A DNA stretch of 64,000 nt from Hyphomicrobiales bacterium (GCA_900470805.1 UCCA01000007.1:146770-210769), one strand, 5' to 3'. Counted from the stretch's first letter, positions 1-9,037 are shown. Notes: a model not told the origin generated them from the letters alone. A program made the numbers and translations.

Positions 1-1410
1 CTGGGAGGGGACCCAATCGCACTAAATTGGGTCACAAATGCTTTTATGCTAACCTTCGGAAGTACCCTGATGGCGTTCGGTGCGCTCGCTGATTTTTTTG
101 GTCGCAAGCGAGTGTATGTGGTCGGATTGACGGCTTTCGCGGTGTTTTCGGCAGCTCTAGCTTTTTCACAGAATATCCTCGTTCTTGACTGCTTGCGTGC
201 CCTGCAAGGACTGGGTGCCGCAGCAGCGTTTTCCGCTGGCATGGCTTCCCTTGCCCAGGAATTCGAAGGTACGGCCCAAATGCGTGCGTTCAGCGTAGTA
301 GGCGCAAGCTTCGGCGTCGGCTTGGCATTTGGCCCCATAGCATCCGGCGCCATGATTGATGCAATGGGCTGGCCGTCAATTTTCGCCCTGGTCGTGGCGC
401 TTGCCGTTGTTGCTCTCGTACTGGGAATTCCGTTCCTTCGAGAGACGCGTAATCCAGACGCGGCAGGATTGGACTGGCTGGGGGCAATCACGTTCACGCT
501 TTCGCTCACTCTCTTCACCTACGGGGTACTTCGTGGTCCAGCTATCGGTTGGAGCGACTTCACGGTCGCGGGACCGTTGGTTGGTGCCGCCATACTGATG
601 ATAGGCTTCTACTTTGTAGAGCGTTCGACAAGGCATCCAATGCTCGATCTAACACTGTTTCGCTACCCTCGCTTTGTGGGTGTGCAACTGCTTGCAGCCG
701 CGCCAGCGTACGCTTTTGTTGTTCTACTCGTGCTACTGCCGGTCCGCTTTGTTGGCATCGAGGGTATGAACGAAATCGCAGCTGGACAGCTGATGATGGC
801 GCTATCCGGCCCCCTGTTGGTCCTACCGATTGCCGCAGGTATCCTAACTCGATGGTTCGCTCCCGCTACCGTGTGCAGCGGTGGCTTGCTCATCTCGGCG
901 GCTGGTCTCTTCTGGCTCAGCCAAACACCGGTGGGTTCAGCACCGGGCGTCTTGACGATACCGCTGTTGATGATCGGCGTTGGCATCAGCTTGCCTTGGG
1001 GATTGATGGACGGACTGGCGGTGAGCGTCGTCCCGAAAGAGCGTGCCGGGATGGCGACAGGCATCTTCAGCACGACGCGCGTAGCTGGTGAGGGCGTCGC
1101 CCTTGCTATCGTGACCGCCGTCCTTTCGGCCCTGACAAAATCTCATCTTCCGGACAACCTGGGCACGGGATCTGCTGACATAGCGCAAAGGCTGGTAACC
1201 GGAGACCTGGCCGGGGCGCAGACCCTGGTACCTCCTGGAACGTCAATTCGCTTGGTCCAGGATTACAGTGATGCATTTGGTTCGCTTCTGTGGATCTTGA
1301 CTGCCATCACCTTGATTACCGCCTCAGTCGTGCTGGTTTCACTTCGCAATGTCACCGCAGAATCAGGCTTCGACCTTTCCGAGGAAGAGGCTGAAGCATC
1401 AACGCTTTAG
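1..1410 (+). CDS. MFS drug-efflux-type transporter (DHA2-like), 5' partial
   Basis: Integral inner-membrane proton-driven exporter of the major facilitator superfamily. The reading frame is open to base 1, and residues before the first ATG at 46 (LNWVTNAFMLTFGS) look like the end of TM1 in DHA2/EmrB-type transporters, so the true start lies upstream of the window. MFS motif A is visible as GALADFFGRKRV, followed by many hydrophobic helices, consistent with the 14-helix DHA2 group. The last residues (SEEEAEAS) form a short acidic cytoplasmic tail. The substrate cannot be told from sequence; a small toxic organic molecule is the usual case. Downstream is a 400-base gap before an OsmC-like gene, so co-transcription with it is uncertain. 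Confidence 0.9.
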   Translation: MGGDPIALNWVTNAFMLTFGSTLMAFGALADFFGRKRVYVVGLTAFAVFSAALAFSQNILVLDCLRALQGLGAAAAFSAGMASLAQEFEGTAQMRAFSVVGASFGVGLAFGPIASGAMIDAMGWPSIFALVVALAVVALVLGIPFLRETRNPDAAGLDWLGAITFTLSLTLFTYGVLRGPAIGWSDFTVAGPLVGAAILMIGFYFVERSTRHPMLDLTLFRYPRFVGVQLLAAAPAYAFVVLLVLLPVRFVGIEGMNEIAAGQLMMALSGPLLVLPIAAGILTRWFAPATVCSGGLLISAAGLFWLSQTPVGSAPGVLTIPLLMIGVGISLPWGLMDGLAVSVVPKERAGMATGIFSTTRVAGEGVALAIVTAVLSALTKSHLPDNLGTGSADIAQRLVTGDLAGAQTLVPPGTSIRLVQDYSDAFGSLLWILTAITLITASVVLVSLRNVTAESGFDLSEEEAEASTL

Positions 1411-1812
1411 AGACAGTTTTCAATGCATTGGTTACTCTGAGAGCCGCTACGACCTTTGTATGATAGCTCCGATATTCAATGTTTCGTACATGGAGATGGC
1501 AAACGCTGTCTCCATGAAACATCTAGAGGCTGATGCGGTAACTGTTAAACGCGACGCTTGTCATAACAGCGGCTTGGCCCCGACGGGGAGTTGGCGCTAT
1601 TGCGAACAAGGGTTCAGGAACGTCAACCGACCCTGAATCCAGATAGCTCGAACACACGAACTAACAATCCGCTCCATCGCTGGTGCGGCAACCCTTTGGC
1701 GCGTCGATTTCGCGCCACCCGAGCCGGAACCCGCACGTCTCCGGCCGCTTTCAGCACCTCACCCCAAGTGGCGGACAGCGTTAAGTGCATTTGTTGAAAA
1801 GGATTTGTAGCG
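1411..1812. other. Intergenic region without a convincing gene
   Basis: About 400 bases between the MFS gene and the OsmC-like gene. Short open frames here have no Shine-Dalgarno support and protein-unlike composition. The only structure I see is an inverted repeat at 1489-1516. Promoter elements for the OsmC-like gene should lie in the second half. Confidence 0.6.
1489..1516. promoter_or_regulatory. Inverted repeat, possible operator or hairpin
   Basis: CATGGAGA at 1489-1496 is perfectly repeated in inverse as TCTCCATG at 1509-1516 with a 12-base spacer. Flanking GTTTC (1481-1485) and GAAAC (1516-1520) extend the symmetry imperfectly. There is no T-run, so a regulator site is somewhat more likely than a terminator. 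Its function is unknown. Confidence 0.35.
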
Positions 1813-2241
1813 ATGAAGTCGACCGGACTTTCAAACTGGAAGGGCAACTGGAAGCAGGGCTCAGGAACACTGTCTACTGGGACGGACATGTTCAAGGATA
1901 AACCCTACAGCTTCTCCAGCCGCTTCGAAGGCACGCCCGGCGGCAGCCCTGAAGAGCTTCTCGCGACCGCACAGGCAGGTTGCTTCAACCAGGCATTGGC
2001 CAACAATTTCGGAATGATCGGCTTCGAAGCTGAAAGCATCAAGACTTCGGTTGAAGTTGAACTTGGCTACGGTGACGACGGCCATCCGGCCATCAAAAGC
2101 TCGTTCGTCACTTGCGAAGCCCGAGTGCCCGGCATCTCTCAGGAACGTTTCGACTATTGTGCCGAGCGTGCCCGCACTACCTGCACGATCGCGGTTGTAC
2201 TCAAGCTCAACATCGGCATGAAGGCGACGCTTCTCGCCTAG
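1813..2241 (+). CDS. OsmC-like peroxiredoxin-fold protein
   Basis: A 142-residue OsmC/Ohr-superfamily protein, a family of cytoplasmic thiol peroxidases that reduce organic hydroperoxides. The helix-borne first cysteine is in AQAGCFNQALANN and the second in ARTTCTIAVVL, matching the two redox cysteines of OsmC, although the usual CPVS motif after the second cysteine is altered to CTIA. The EGTPGGSPEELLATA segment is typical of the OsmC subgroup. AAAGGA lies 9 bases before the ATG. A distinct Ohr paralogue sits at 22935-23366. The next gene in the same direction is a crotonase-like enzyme about 100 bases on. Confidence 0.85.
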   Translation: MKSTGLSNWKGNWKQGSGTLSTGTDMFKDKPYSFSSRFEGTPGGSPEELLATAQAGCFNQALANNFGMIGFEAESIKTSVEVELGYGDDGHPAIKSSFVTCEARVPGISQERFDYCAERARTTCTIAVVLKLNIGMKATLLA

Positions 2242-2339
2242 CGCGACCGCATCGCCCTGCAGCTTCTGCACCCCTCACAGGGTGAAATCTATTCGTTGTG
2301 TAGCGCAATCAACCCTGAGCGCACACCTTGGAGACCGAT

Positions 2340-3188
2340 ATGTTCATCAAAGAATTCAAACCCACCCAGTTTCACCTGACTGAAGTCACGCCCCAGTATT
2401 GGAAGGTTGCCTTCAATAACCCGCCCGTCAACGTCATCGGTCCTGACATGATGCGCGAAATGAAGCTCCTCCTTACCGAGCTTGAAACGAACAAGACGGT
2501 GAACGTTGTCGTCTTCGAAAGCGCCGACGAAGACTTCTTCCTCGCACACTATGACCTGGTTGCAGATCCGGCGATTGCCGAAGCCCTGCCTAGCCCCACG
2601 GGCTATGCGGCCTGGGTCGATATCTTGGTGCGTATGCAGCATCTGCCGGTGGTAACGATCACTGCAATTCGCGGCATCGCTCGTGGCGCAGGCAGCGAAT
2701 TCCTGCTGGCAACCGACATCCGCTTCGCCAGCCTCGAGAAGGCGATCCTTGGCCAGATGGAAGTTGGCTTCACCGCTCTGCCGGGTGGTGGTGCTGCCGG
2801 TCGGCTTCCCACTCTCGTGGGTCGCGGCCGCACGTTTGAAATCCTATACGGTGGCGGAGACTTCAATGCGGAAACAGCTGAGAAGTACGGTTATGTGAAC
2901 CGCGCTGTTCCGGACAAGGACTTTGCGGCGTTCGTCGACGCCTACGCTCTCCGCGTCTCCAAGTGGGAACGTCGCGTCCTTGAGGAGATCAAGGAGTACG
3001 TGAACAAGTACACGCTTCTGCCGGACGCTGAATACCCTCTGCACTCGGATGCATTCTGGGACGCCGCAAGCCGACCGGAGTTTCCTTCGATCACGAAGCA
3101 GCTAATTGATCGTGGCCTCCAGACGCGTGGCGATCTCGAATACAACCTTGGCCGTGAGGTCGGCACGATCTTCCCGAAAAAGGACTGA
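2340..3188 (+). CDS. Enoyl-CoA hydratase/isomerase (crotonase) family protein
   Basis: A 282-residue crotonase-fold protein. The oxyanion-hole segment is readable as IRGIARGAGSEFLLATDIRFA, followed by a glutamate-containing MEVGFTALPGGGA region where catalytic Glu residues of hydratases lie. The C-terminal third departs from classical hydratases, so the CoA substrate and the reaction (hydration, isomerisation or hydrolysis) cannot be assigned. The ATG at 2340 is preferred because GGAG lies 5-6 bases upstream; an in-frame TTG at 2328 would bury that ribosome site. A strong terminator follows at 3195. Co-direction with the exported hydrolase at 3257 suggests regional co-regulation, possibly by the AraC protein at 4299. 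Confidence 0.85.
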   Translation: MFIKEFKPTQFHLTEVTPQYWKVAFNNPPVNVIGPDMMREMKLLLTELETNKTVNVVVFESADEDFFLAHYDLVADPAIAEALPSPTGYAAWVDILVRMQHLPVVTITAIRGIARGAGSEFLLATDIRFASLEKAILGQMEVGFTALPGGGAAGRLPTLVGRGRTFEILYGGGDFNAETAEKYGYVNRAVPDKDFAAFVDAYALRVSKWERRVLEEIKEYVNKYTLLPDAEYPLHSDAFWDAASRPEFPSITKQLIDRGLQTRGDLEYNLGREVGTIFPKKD

Positions 3189-3194
3189 TCATCG

Positions 3195-3220
3195 AGCCTC
3201 CCGCCGAAACGCGGGGGGCT
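3195..3220 (+). terminator. Hairpin terminator after the crotonase-like gene
   Basis: A GC-rich stem (AGCCTCCCGC / GCGGGGGGCT, one G-T wobble) with a 6-base loop CGAAAC, followed by a short T-rich run. It lies directly between the crotonase-like stop and the next gene's ribosome site, so some read-through is possible. Confidence 0.7.
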
Positions 3221-3256
3221 TTCCGTTCGTTTCCTCGTTCAAGCAGGACATCAGCC

Positions 3257-4240
3257 ATGAACATCCGCCCATACATTGTTGCCCTTGGTGTGGCACTATC
3301 CAGCGTAAGCATGGCATCGGCGCAGAGCCCAAGCGCTCAAACTCAAGACATCTCAGACGCCGCACTCGTAAAGACGCTTCCCGGCTTTACGGATAACTTC
3401 GCAACTGTGAACGGAATTAAGCTGCACTATGTGGCGGGTGGTGAAGGCGATCCGATTATTCTGCTGCCTGGTTGGCCAGAGACATGGTGGTCTTATCACA
3501 AGATCATGCCTGAACTTGCAAAGACCCATCGAGTCATTTCTGTCGATCTTCGCGGCATGGGGGCTTCGGACCGCCCTGCTGACGGCTTCGATAAGAAGAC
3601 GATGGCCCAGGACATTTCAGATCTGGTGAAAAGCCTTGGCTACAAGTCTGCAACAATCGTAGGCCACGACATCGGTGCGATGGTCGCATTCAGCTTCGCT
3701 GCAAACCATCCGGAACAGACATCGAAGCTCGTGATGCTCGACGTCGGCCATCCGTCGTCGGGCTACTTCAAGATCCCAATGCTTCCCGCCCCAGGCTCGT
3801 TCAACGATAAGGCAGACCAGGACAACGTCTACCTCTGGTGGTTCGCATTCCATCAGGTTAAGGGTCTCCCTGAGAAGCTTATGGAAGGGCGCCAACACCT
3901 GGAGCAGGAATGGTTCTTCCATTACATGGCCGAAGATGAGTCAGCCATTGATGCGACCGACCGCGCTGTCTATGCCAACGCCTACGCGAGTGCTGATGCG
4001 ATCCGTGCAACGAACGGCTGGTATCAGGCATTTCTGGAGGATATCGCCGACGACGGAACCTACGGCAAGCTGAACATGCCGGTTCTCGGTCTGGGTGGGC
4101 CTGGTTACAAGCGGCTGAAAGCGTCTCTCGACGAGCGTGCGCCTGGCTCCAAGACCTTCCACGTCGAAGGAAGCGGGCATTTCATCGCGGAAGAGAAGCC
4201 CGAGGCTCTCCTTGGATATCTCAAGGACTTCCTGAAGTAG
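3257..4240 (+). CDS. Exported alpha/beta hydrolase, epoxide-hydrolase/dehalogenase-like
   Basis: A 327-residue alpha/beta-hydrolase-fold enzyme. Residues 1-23 form a signal peptide with an AxA-type end (SMASAQS), so the protein is predicted periplasmic. The oxyanion HGxP-like element is LPGWPETWW. The nucleophile elbow is VGHDIGAM, with aspartate instead of serine, as in epoxide hydrolases and haloalkane dehalogenases. The catalytic histidine is in GSGHFIAEEKP near the C terminus. AGGA precedes the ATG. The chemistry should therefore be ester-intermediate hydrolysis of an epoxide or C-halogen bond; the substrate is unknown. A strong bidirectional terminator lies downstream against the convergent AraC gene. 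Confidence 0.85.
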   Translation: MNIRPYIVALGVALSSVSMASAQSPSAQTQDISDAALVKTLPGFTDNFATVNGIKLHYVAGGEGDPIILLPGWPETWWSYHKIMPELAKTHRVISVDLRGMGASDRPADGFDKKTMAQDISDLVKSLGYKSATIVGHDIGAMVAFSFAANHPEQTSKLVMLDVGHPSSGYFKIPMLPAPGSFNDKADQDNVYLWWFAFHQVKGLPEKLMEGRQHLEQEWFFHYMAEDESAIDATDRAVYANAYASADAIRATNGWYQAFLEDIADDGTYGKLNMPVLGLGGPGYKRLKASLDERAPGSKTFHVEGSGHFIAEEKPEALLGYLKDFLK

Positions 4241-4251
4241 GAAATAGAACG

Positions 4252-4280
4252 CGGAGGCCCGATACGAAATCGGGCCTCCG
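4252..4280. terminator. Bidirectional hairpin terminator
   Basis: A perfect 12-bp stem (CGGAGGCCCGAT and its complement) with loop ACGAA, placed between the convergent hydrolase (ends 4240) and AraC gene (ends 4299). It lacks a long T-run on either side. Confidence 0.75.
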
Positions 4281-4298
4281 GTTGGCTCGACGAAACCA

Positions 4299-5318
4299 CT
4301 ATGACCGGGAATCTTTTGGGCTGACGCCGTACATTGTCTTGTACGCCCTGCTGAACGCCGCCTCCGAGTCATATCCTACCATATGAGCAACCTCACCCAC
4401 GGCGATACTCGAACGCTTCAATAAATCTGCCGCAGTGGCGAGGCGCCACCTATGCAGATAACGCAGCGGAGGTTCACCGACGGTCGACATAAATAATTCT
4501 GCAAACCTCGACCGTGACATCCCGGCTATTGCGGCTAGCTCATCTACCGCCCATGCTCGCGAAGGATCTTGGTGAAGAGCAGCAACAGCCCGACTAATCC
4601 GAGCGTCTCGCAGCGCACCGACCCACCCTTCCCTTGGAGTAAGTGACCTTGCCCATGTTCTTATCGAGCGGATGATCAGAATGTCTATAACGCGAGAGAT
4701 CATAAGTGCAGCGCCGGGTTCTCGTTCAGCTGTCTCCAAGATCAGAAACTGCGCCACATCACGAATGAGAACGGCCGATTGATCCGCATCCTTCGCGATA
4801 TGGATTGTGTCCGGAAGCAATCTCAAAAGGGGCAGGATGTGACTTTGGTTTGCAAACTGGAACGTGGCGCTCAGTGTCCGTGCTCGTTCTTCTCCAATCC
4901 CATGTCGAAGCGTTGCTTCATTCGGACCGACTTCCCGAACCATCAGCGGGGCTTCCAGGGCGCCGCGCAAGGGCATGCTATCGCGGAGCCAATAACTCAC
5001 TCCATGTGGAAGGACCAAGACGTCGCCTGTCCGCAGTTTGAAGGGCGGCTGGCCCTCTAGTTCGACGGAAAGCTCGCCTTCCTGAACGACATGAAGAAAC
5101 GCTGAACGGGATTGAAAACTGACATTGAACCCAGCTTTCAATTCGGTCGTGAAAACGAACTCGCCGGTAAGCTGAACAAAACGGAGGATATCAGACAAAA
5201 GGTCATATCCGGACGCAGAACCGGACGCTGGAGCAAGAAGTCCGTCGTTGATGTCATGGGGTTTTGAGGTCACGAGGCCTACCTTGTCTTCAAGCGATCC
5301 CGTTCTTTTACAGAGCAT
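4299..5318 (-). CDS. AraC family transcriptional regulator
   Basis: An N-terminal cupin-type sensor (GELSVELEGQPPFKLRTGDVLVLPHG) is followed by a C-terminal AraC double helix-turn-helix. The first HTH is in AVDELAAIAGMSRSRFAELF and the second in VGEVAHMVGYDSEAAFSRAYK, ending GVSPKDSR. The frame is open to 5402, but the ATG at 5318 (MLCKRTG) leaves a more normal N terminus and a promoter gap to the divergent hydrolase; the start is uncertain. It most likely controls the divergent exported hydrolase at 5446 and perhaps the other hydrolase cluster at 1813-4240. The cupin is the kind seen in regulators of small aromatic or lipid-like effectors, but the ligand cannot be read. Confidence 0.85.
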   Translation of the reverse strand: MLCKRTGSLEDKVGLVTSKPHDINDGLLAPASGSASGYDLLSDILRFVQLTGEFVFTTELKAGFNVSFQSRSAFLHVVQEGELSVELEGQPPFKLRTGDVLVLPHGVSYWLRDSMPLRGALEAPLMVREVGPNEATLRHGIGEERARTLSATFQFANQSHILPLLRLLPDTIHIAKDADQSAVLIRDVAQFLILETAEREPGAALMISRVIDILIIRSIRTWARSLTPREGWVGALRDARISRAVAALHQDPSRAWAVDELAAIAGMSRSRFAELFMSTVGEPPLRYLHRWRLATAADLLKRSSIAVGEVAHMVGYDSEAAFSRAYKTMYGVSPKDSRS

Positions 5319-5445
5319 TTCTCGCCGATGGAAGATGGACTTCCATCTCGAATTTGAAGTTTGGACCGCAGTCGTCACTTTGCCAAAACGCCTGCCCAGC
5401 ATTGGCCCAATCCCTAGTTTGGCAAGTCATAAATGGAGTTAGAAA
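5319..5445. promoter_or_regulatory. Divergent promoter region, AraC gene / exported hydrolase
   Basis: About 127 bases between the preferred AraC start and the ATG of the divergent hydrolase, whose ribosome site GGAG lies at 5437-5440. Probable site of AraC binding. I cannot define -35/-10 boxes or an operator with confidence. Confidence 0.4.
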
Positions 5446-6216
5446 ATGAATAATCTTCTTCTGTCCGCCGCCACCCTTCTCCTCGCAGGAGCCGCCGTTG
5501 CCGCACCTGCTTCCGCAGCCTCCCTTCCCAAGGGCGCTGCCCATAACATCGTTTTGGTTCATGGCGCGTTCGTTGACCAGACCAGCTGGAAGCCAGTCGC
5601 GGATATCCTTACCAAGAAGGGCTACCACGTCACGCTGGTAGAAAATCCTCTGACCTCTCTCGACGCTGACGTGAAAGCAACGAAGGAAGCGCTCGCCAAG
5701 CAGAACGGCAAGACCGTACTGGTAGGCCATTCTTGGGGCGGCGTCGTAATCACGCAGGCTGGCAACGACCCGAAGGTATCGGCGCTCGTCTACGTTTCGG
5801 CATTTGCACCCGACGTCGGTGAATCGCTGGCAGCCCTCGCCAAGGGCGGTCCGGCAACGGAAGGTACCGCAGCGATCCACCCGGATGACAAGGGCAACCT
5901 GTATATCGATCCAAAGGTTTTCCCTTCGGCCGTGGCTGCCGACTTGCCGACCAAGATCGCTGAAAGCCTGGCGAACTCGCAGCTTCCTCTGAACGTTGCC
6001 GCATACACGGCTCCGGTTACAGTCGCCGCCTGGCACGACAAGCCGAACTTCTATGTCATCAGCACCAAGGACAAGACCGTAGCGCCTGAAGCGCAGAAGC
6101 TCTTTGCAGGTCGCATCAAGGCCAAGACGACCGAGGTCGCAGGCAGCCATGCATCGCTGGTTGTTCACGCCAAGGAAGTTGCTGCTGTGATCGAAAAGGC
6201 CGCGCTCGCCAAGTAA
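5446..6216 (+). CDS. Exported alpha/beta hydrolase (serine esterase type)
   Basis: A 256-residue protein with an N-terminal signal peptide (hydrophobic LLLSAATLLLAGAAVAA, cleavage near PASAAS), predicted periplasmic. The fold begins with NIVLVHGAFVD (oxyanion HG). The nucleophile elbow is VGHSWGG with a serine, and the catalytic histidine is in AGSHASLVVHA. This is the salicylate-esterase/methylesterase-like family of small alpha/beta hydrolases, which acts on esters of uncertain identity. A strong GGAG site lies 7 bases before the ATG. The divergent AraC gene is its likely regulator, and a hairpin terminator follows. Confidence 0.85.
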   Translation: MNNLLLSAATLLLAGAAVAAPASAASLPKGAAHNIVLVHGAFVDQTSWKPVADILTKKGYHVTLVENPLTSLDADVKATKEALAKQNGKTVLVGHSWGGVVITQAGNDPKVSALVYVSAFAPDVGESLAALAKGGPATEGTAAIHPDDKGNLYIDPKVFPSAVAADLPTKIAESLANSQLPLNVAAYTAPVTVAAWHDKPNFYVISTKDKTVAPEAQKLFAGRIKAKTTEVAGSHASLVVHAKEVAAVIEKAALAK

Positions 6217-6275
6217 GCTAAACGGCTCCCGCTCGAATAGATCGGGGGCCACTAGTCTTCAGCAGCATTGAATGG

Positions 6276-6300
6276 AGGGAAGCCTGCAAAAGGCTTCCCT
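6276..6300. terminator. Bidirectional hairpin terminator
   Basis: A perfect 10-bp stem AGGGAAGCCT / AGGCTTCCCT with 5-base loop GCAAA, between the convergent hydrolase and gnd. Weak T-richness (CTTCTC) follows on the plus strand. Confidence 0.75.
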
Positions 6301-6309
6301 CTTCTCGTG

Positions 6310-7329
6310 TCAGCTCTTCGATTTCTCGACGTGCCCGCCAAAACCAGCCCGCATCGCCGACAGCACCTTATTGGCAAACTCGTCGTTGTCCCGTGAAGCA
6401 AAACGACCGTAGAGAGCCGCGCTAAGAACGGGCGTTGGCACGCTCTCGTCGATAGCAGCCATTATTGTCCACCTTCCCTCGCCCGAGTCTGATACGCGCC
6501 CGGCGTATTTGCTCAGTGCTGGATCTGCGTGCAACGCGTTCGCTGTGAGATCCAACAGCCAAGATGTGATGACGCTGCCTCGCCGCCAGACCTCAGCGAT
6601 GTCAGGCAAGTTCAGATCGTATTGGTAGTGCTCTGGATGGGATAGAGGAGCCGTTTCCGCGTCGATCTCGTGCGCACCTGAACCAATGTTTGCGTTCTGG
6701 AGGATGTTAAGTCCCTCCGCATAAGCCGCCATCAGGCCGTATTCGATGCCGTTATGGACCATCTTGACGAAGTGGCCTGCTCCATGTGGACCACAATGCA
6801 GGTAGCCCAGCTCAGAGGTCGAGGACGCGGTGACGCTGAGATTGGGTGACACCTCTGTAGACCCCTTCCCGGGCGCCAAAGTCGCGAAGAGAGGAGACAA
6901 GCTTTCAACGATCGATTTCTCGCCGCCAATCATTAGGCAATAACCACGCTCGAGCCCGAAGACCCCGCCGCTGGTTCCAACGTCAACGTAATGGATGCCC
7001 TTGCTGATCAGGTCAGCGCCACGACGGATATCATCGTGGTAATATGAATTGCCGCCATCGATGATGATGTCGCCGGTTGCCAAAAGTGGAAGCAGATCGT
7101 GAATGACGTTGTCAGTAATTGCCGCTGGCAGCATGAGCCAAATTGCCCGGGGGCGAGCGAGCTTCGAGACGAAGTCCTTGAGTGACGAACTGCCTCTCGC
7201 TCCGAGCGTTACCAGTTCGGCAACACTCTCGTGCCTTGCGTCATAGACCACGCATTCATGGTCACCGCGCAACAGACGCTGCACCATAAAGGATCCCATT
7301 CGGCCTAAGCCGACCATACCGAGCTGCAT
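6310..7329 (-). CDS. gnd: 6-phosphogluconate dehydrogenase, decarboxylating (short form)
   Basis: Cytosolic enzyme of the oxidative pentose phosphate pathway: 6-phosphogluconate to ribulose 5-phosphate plus CO2 with reduction of NAD(P). The N terminus has the dinucleotide site GLGRMG. IIDGGNSYY and TSGGVFGLERG are substrate-binding signatures, and HGAGHFVKMVHNGIEYG carries the catalytic Lys and Asn. At 339 residues it belongs to the shorter GntZ/YqeC-like type rather than the 470-residue enzyme. The ATG at 7329 is chosen because GGAG precedes it by 7 bases; the frame extends to 7428 without ribosome support. It is divergent from zwf, the preceding enzyme of the same pathway. Confidence 0.93.
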   Translation of the reverse strand: MQLGMVGLGRMGSFMVQRLLRGDHECVVYDARHESVAELVTLGARGSSSLKDFVSKLARPRAIWLMLPAAITDNVIHDLLPLLATGDIIIDGGNSYYHDDIRRGADLISKGIHYVDVGTSGGVFGLERGYCLMIGGEKSIVESLSPLFATLAPGKGSTEVSPNLSVTASSTSELGYLHCGPHGAGHFVKMVHNGIEYGLMAAYAEGLNILQNANIGSGAHEIDAETAPLSHPEHYQYDLNLPDIAEVWRRGSVITSWLLDLTANALHADPALSKYAGRVSDSGEGRWTIMAAIDESVPTPVLSAALYGRFASRDNDEFANKVLSAMRAGFGGHVEKSKS

Positions 7330-7525
7330 AAAAGTCTCCGTGTTCTGCGTTGGATTAGTGGGCTGCGTGCCCTGAGATCCGCCCTTGAAACCTGGGCGGC
7401 TGGGAGGAACCAACGTTATAGTTGGCATAGAGGATCTACAGCAAAATAGCTTCCGTTTTGGAAGTTAATTATTGCTCATGTTGCTGCCGCCTTGTATCTA
7501 ATGCCGATCATCAGGAGATTATGCA
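7330..7525. promoter_or_regulatory. Divergent gnd/zwf promoter region
   Basis: About 196 bases between the two divergent pentose-phosphate genes, with an AT-rich stretch around 7440-7505. It must hold both promoters. The zwf ribosome site AGGAG lies at 7512-7516. No clear operator was identified. Confidence 0.45.
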
Positions 7526-9037
7526 TTGGACGCTTCCCCCGCCCCTCCCGTTACCCTCGTGATCTTCGGCGCTACAGGGGATTTGACCCGGCGGCTGCTC
7601 GTTCCTTCAATAATTAATTTGACGCGCAGCGACCTCTTGAGGGACGATTTTCATATCCTGGGCGTCGGCATCGAGAACGGGGACGACGAATTTCTCGTGG
7701 CCAAACTGGACGACTTCATCTCCACCACAGAGAACCTGAAGCCACTTTCTACGGATCAGGCTTGGCTGCGATTAAAGACCCGCATCTCGTACGTTGGCGG
7801 TGACTTCACGAAAGATGAGGTATTCACTGAGATTGCCAATCGGCTGGCGATTATCGGAAGTGGCAATGCCGCCTTCTATCTCGCCGTTCCACCTCAGTTC
7901 TTTGGTCCCATTGTTGAGAAGCTCGGGAAGCATGGCCTTCTTGAGGAGTCGGATGGCGCGTTCAGGCGGTTGGCGATTGAGAAGCCGTTTGGAACTGACC
8001 TCGCTTCTGCTCGCGCCTTGAACAAGCAGATCCTGGATGTCGTTTCGGAAAGCCAAATCTATCGCCTCGATCATTTCCTTGGCAAGGAAACCGTCCAAAA
8101 CATCATGACAGCGCGGTTCGCCAACATGATGATCGAAGCACTGTGGAACAACAACTACATCGATCATGTCCAGATCACCGCCGCCGAGACGGTTGATGTT
8201 GGAACACGGGGCAAGTTCTACGACGCGACCGGCGCTTTGCGGGACATGGTCCCCAACCACCTATTCCAGTTGCTGGCCATGGTTGCCATGGAGCCGCCGA
8301 ACAGTTTCGACGCCGAGGCCATCCGAAACGAGAAAAGCAAGTTGCTCCAGGCATTGAGGATTTACACGCCACAGGAAGCCGAACTGCACCATGCACGCGG
8401 CGCCTATACCTCCGGCACTCTCAACGGAGTTCCGATCGTGGCCTTTCCGGAAACGCGCGACGTCGATCCAGATACACAGACCGAGACCTTCGTCGCCTTG
8501 AAGCTCTATGCGGACACTTGGCGCTGGGCCGGGGTGCCCTTCTACCTTAGAACTGGAAAGGCAATGACTGCTCGCGATACGGAGATCGTGGTCACGTTCG
8601 GGCAGGTGCCATTTGCTCAATTCCGTGAGACAGATGTGAAGCGGCATTTGCCTCCCAACCGATTGGTCATCAGGTTGCAGCCCGACGAGGGCCTGAGCAT
8701 GGAGATGTCGATCAAGTCGCCCGGCCTGTCGGTTGATACTGTGCCTGTATCACTCGATTTCAACTACGCCGACCAGTTCGACATCGGCAAGATGACCGGA
8801 TACGAGTCTCTCCTGTACGAAATGTTCGTCGGAGATCAGACCCTTTTTCAGCGGGCTGACGGGATAGAGGCCGGTTGGGCGGCGGTTCAGCCATTCCTTG
8901 ATCTGTGGGCAAAGGGCGGAAAGCCCGTCAGTTATGCGCCAGGTAGCATGGGCCCCGAATCCGCAGATTATCTTATGGAACGTGACGGACGCCACTGGTA
9001 CGACCTTGGAGTGCTTCGGCGTCATCGGCGCCAATGA
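7526..9037 (+). CDS. zwf: Glucose-6-phosphate 1-dehydrogenase
   Basis: A 503-residue cytosolic enzyme oxidising glucose 6-phosphate to 6-phosphogluconolactone with NAD(P)+, the entry step to the oxidative pentose phosphate and Entner-Doudoroff routes. The N-terminal nucleotide site is IFGATGDLTRR. The substrate signature is RLDHFLGKETVQN, with the catalytic His region conserved downstream. Length matches the family. The start is TTG at 7526 behind AGGAG (spacing 9); the nearby ATG at 7521 is out of frame. The stop overlaps the chaC start (ATGA), which indicates translational coupling. pgl, which often neighbours zwf in rhizobia, is not in this window. Confidence 0.93.
   Translation: MDASPAPPVTLVIFGATGDLTRRLLVPSIINLTRSDLLRDDFHILGVGIENGDDEFLVAKLDDFISTTENLKPLSTDQAWLRLKTRISYVGGDFTKDEVFTEIANRLAIIGSGNAAFYLAVPPQFFGPIVEKLGKHGLLEESDGAFRRLAIEKPFGTDLASARALNKQILDVVSESQIYRLDHFLGKETVQNIMTARFANMMIEALWNNNYIDHVQITAAETVDVGTRGKFYDATGALRDMVPNHLFQLLAMVAMEPPNSFDAEAIRNEKSKLLQALRIYTPQEAELHHARGAYTSGTLNGVPIVAFPETRDVDPDTQTETFVALKLYADTWRWAGVPFYLRTGKAMTARDTEIVVTFGQVPFAQFRETDVKRHLPPNRLVIRLQPDEGLSMEMSIKSPGLSVDTVPVSLDFNYADQFDIGKMTGYESLLYEMFVGDQTLFQRADGIEAGWAAVQPFLDLWAKGGKPVSYAPGSMGPESADYLMERDGRHWYDLGVLRRHRRQ

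Noticed and set aside
1349..1797. Open frames in the 1411-1812 gap
   Set aside because: No ribosome site, protein-unlike composition and overlap with the end of the MFS gene.
5308..6252. 314-residue minus-strand open frame
   Set aside because: Antisense to the exported alpha/beta hydrolase, with low-complexity arginine/cysteine composition typical of a shadow frame.
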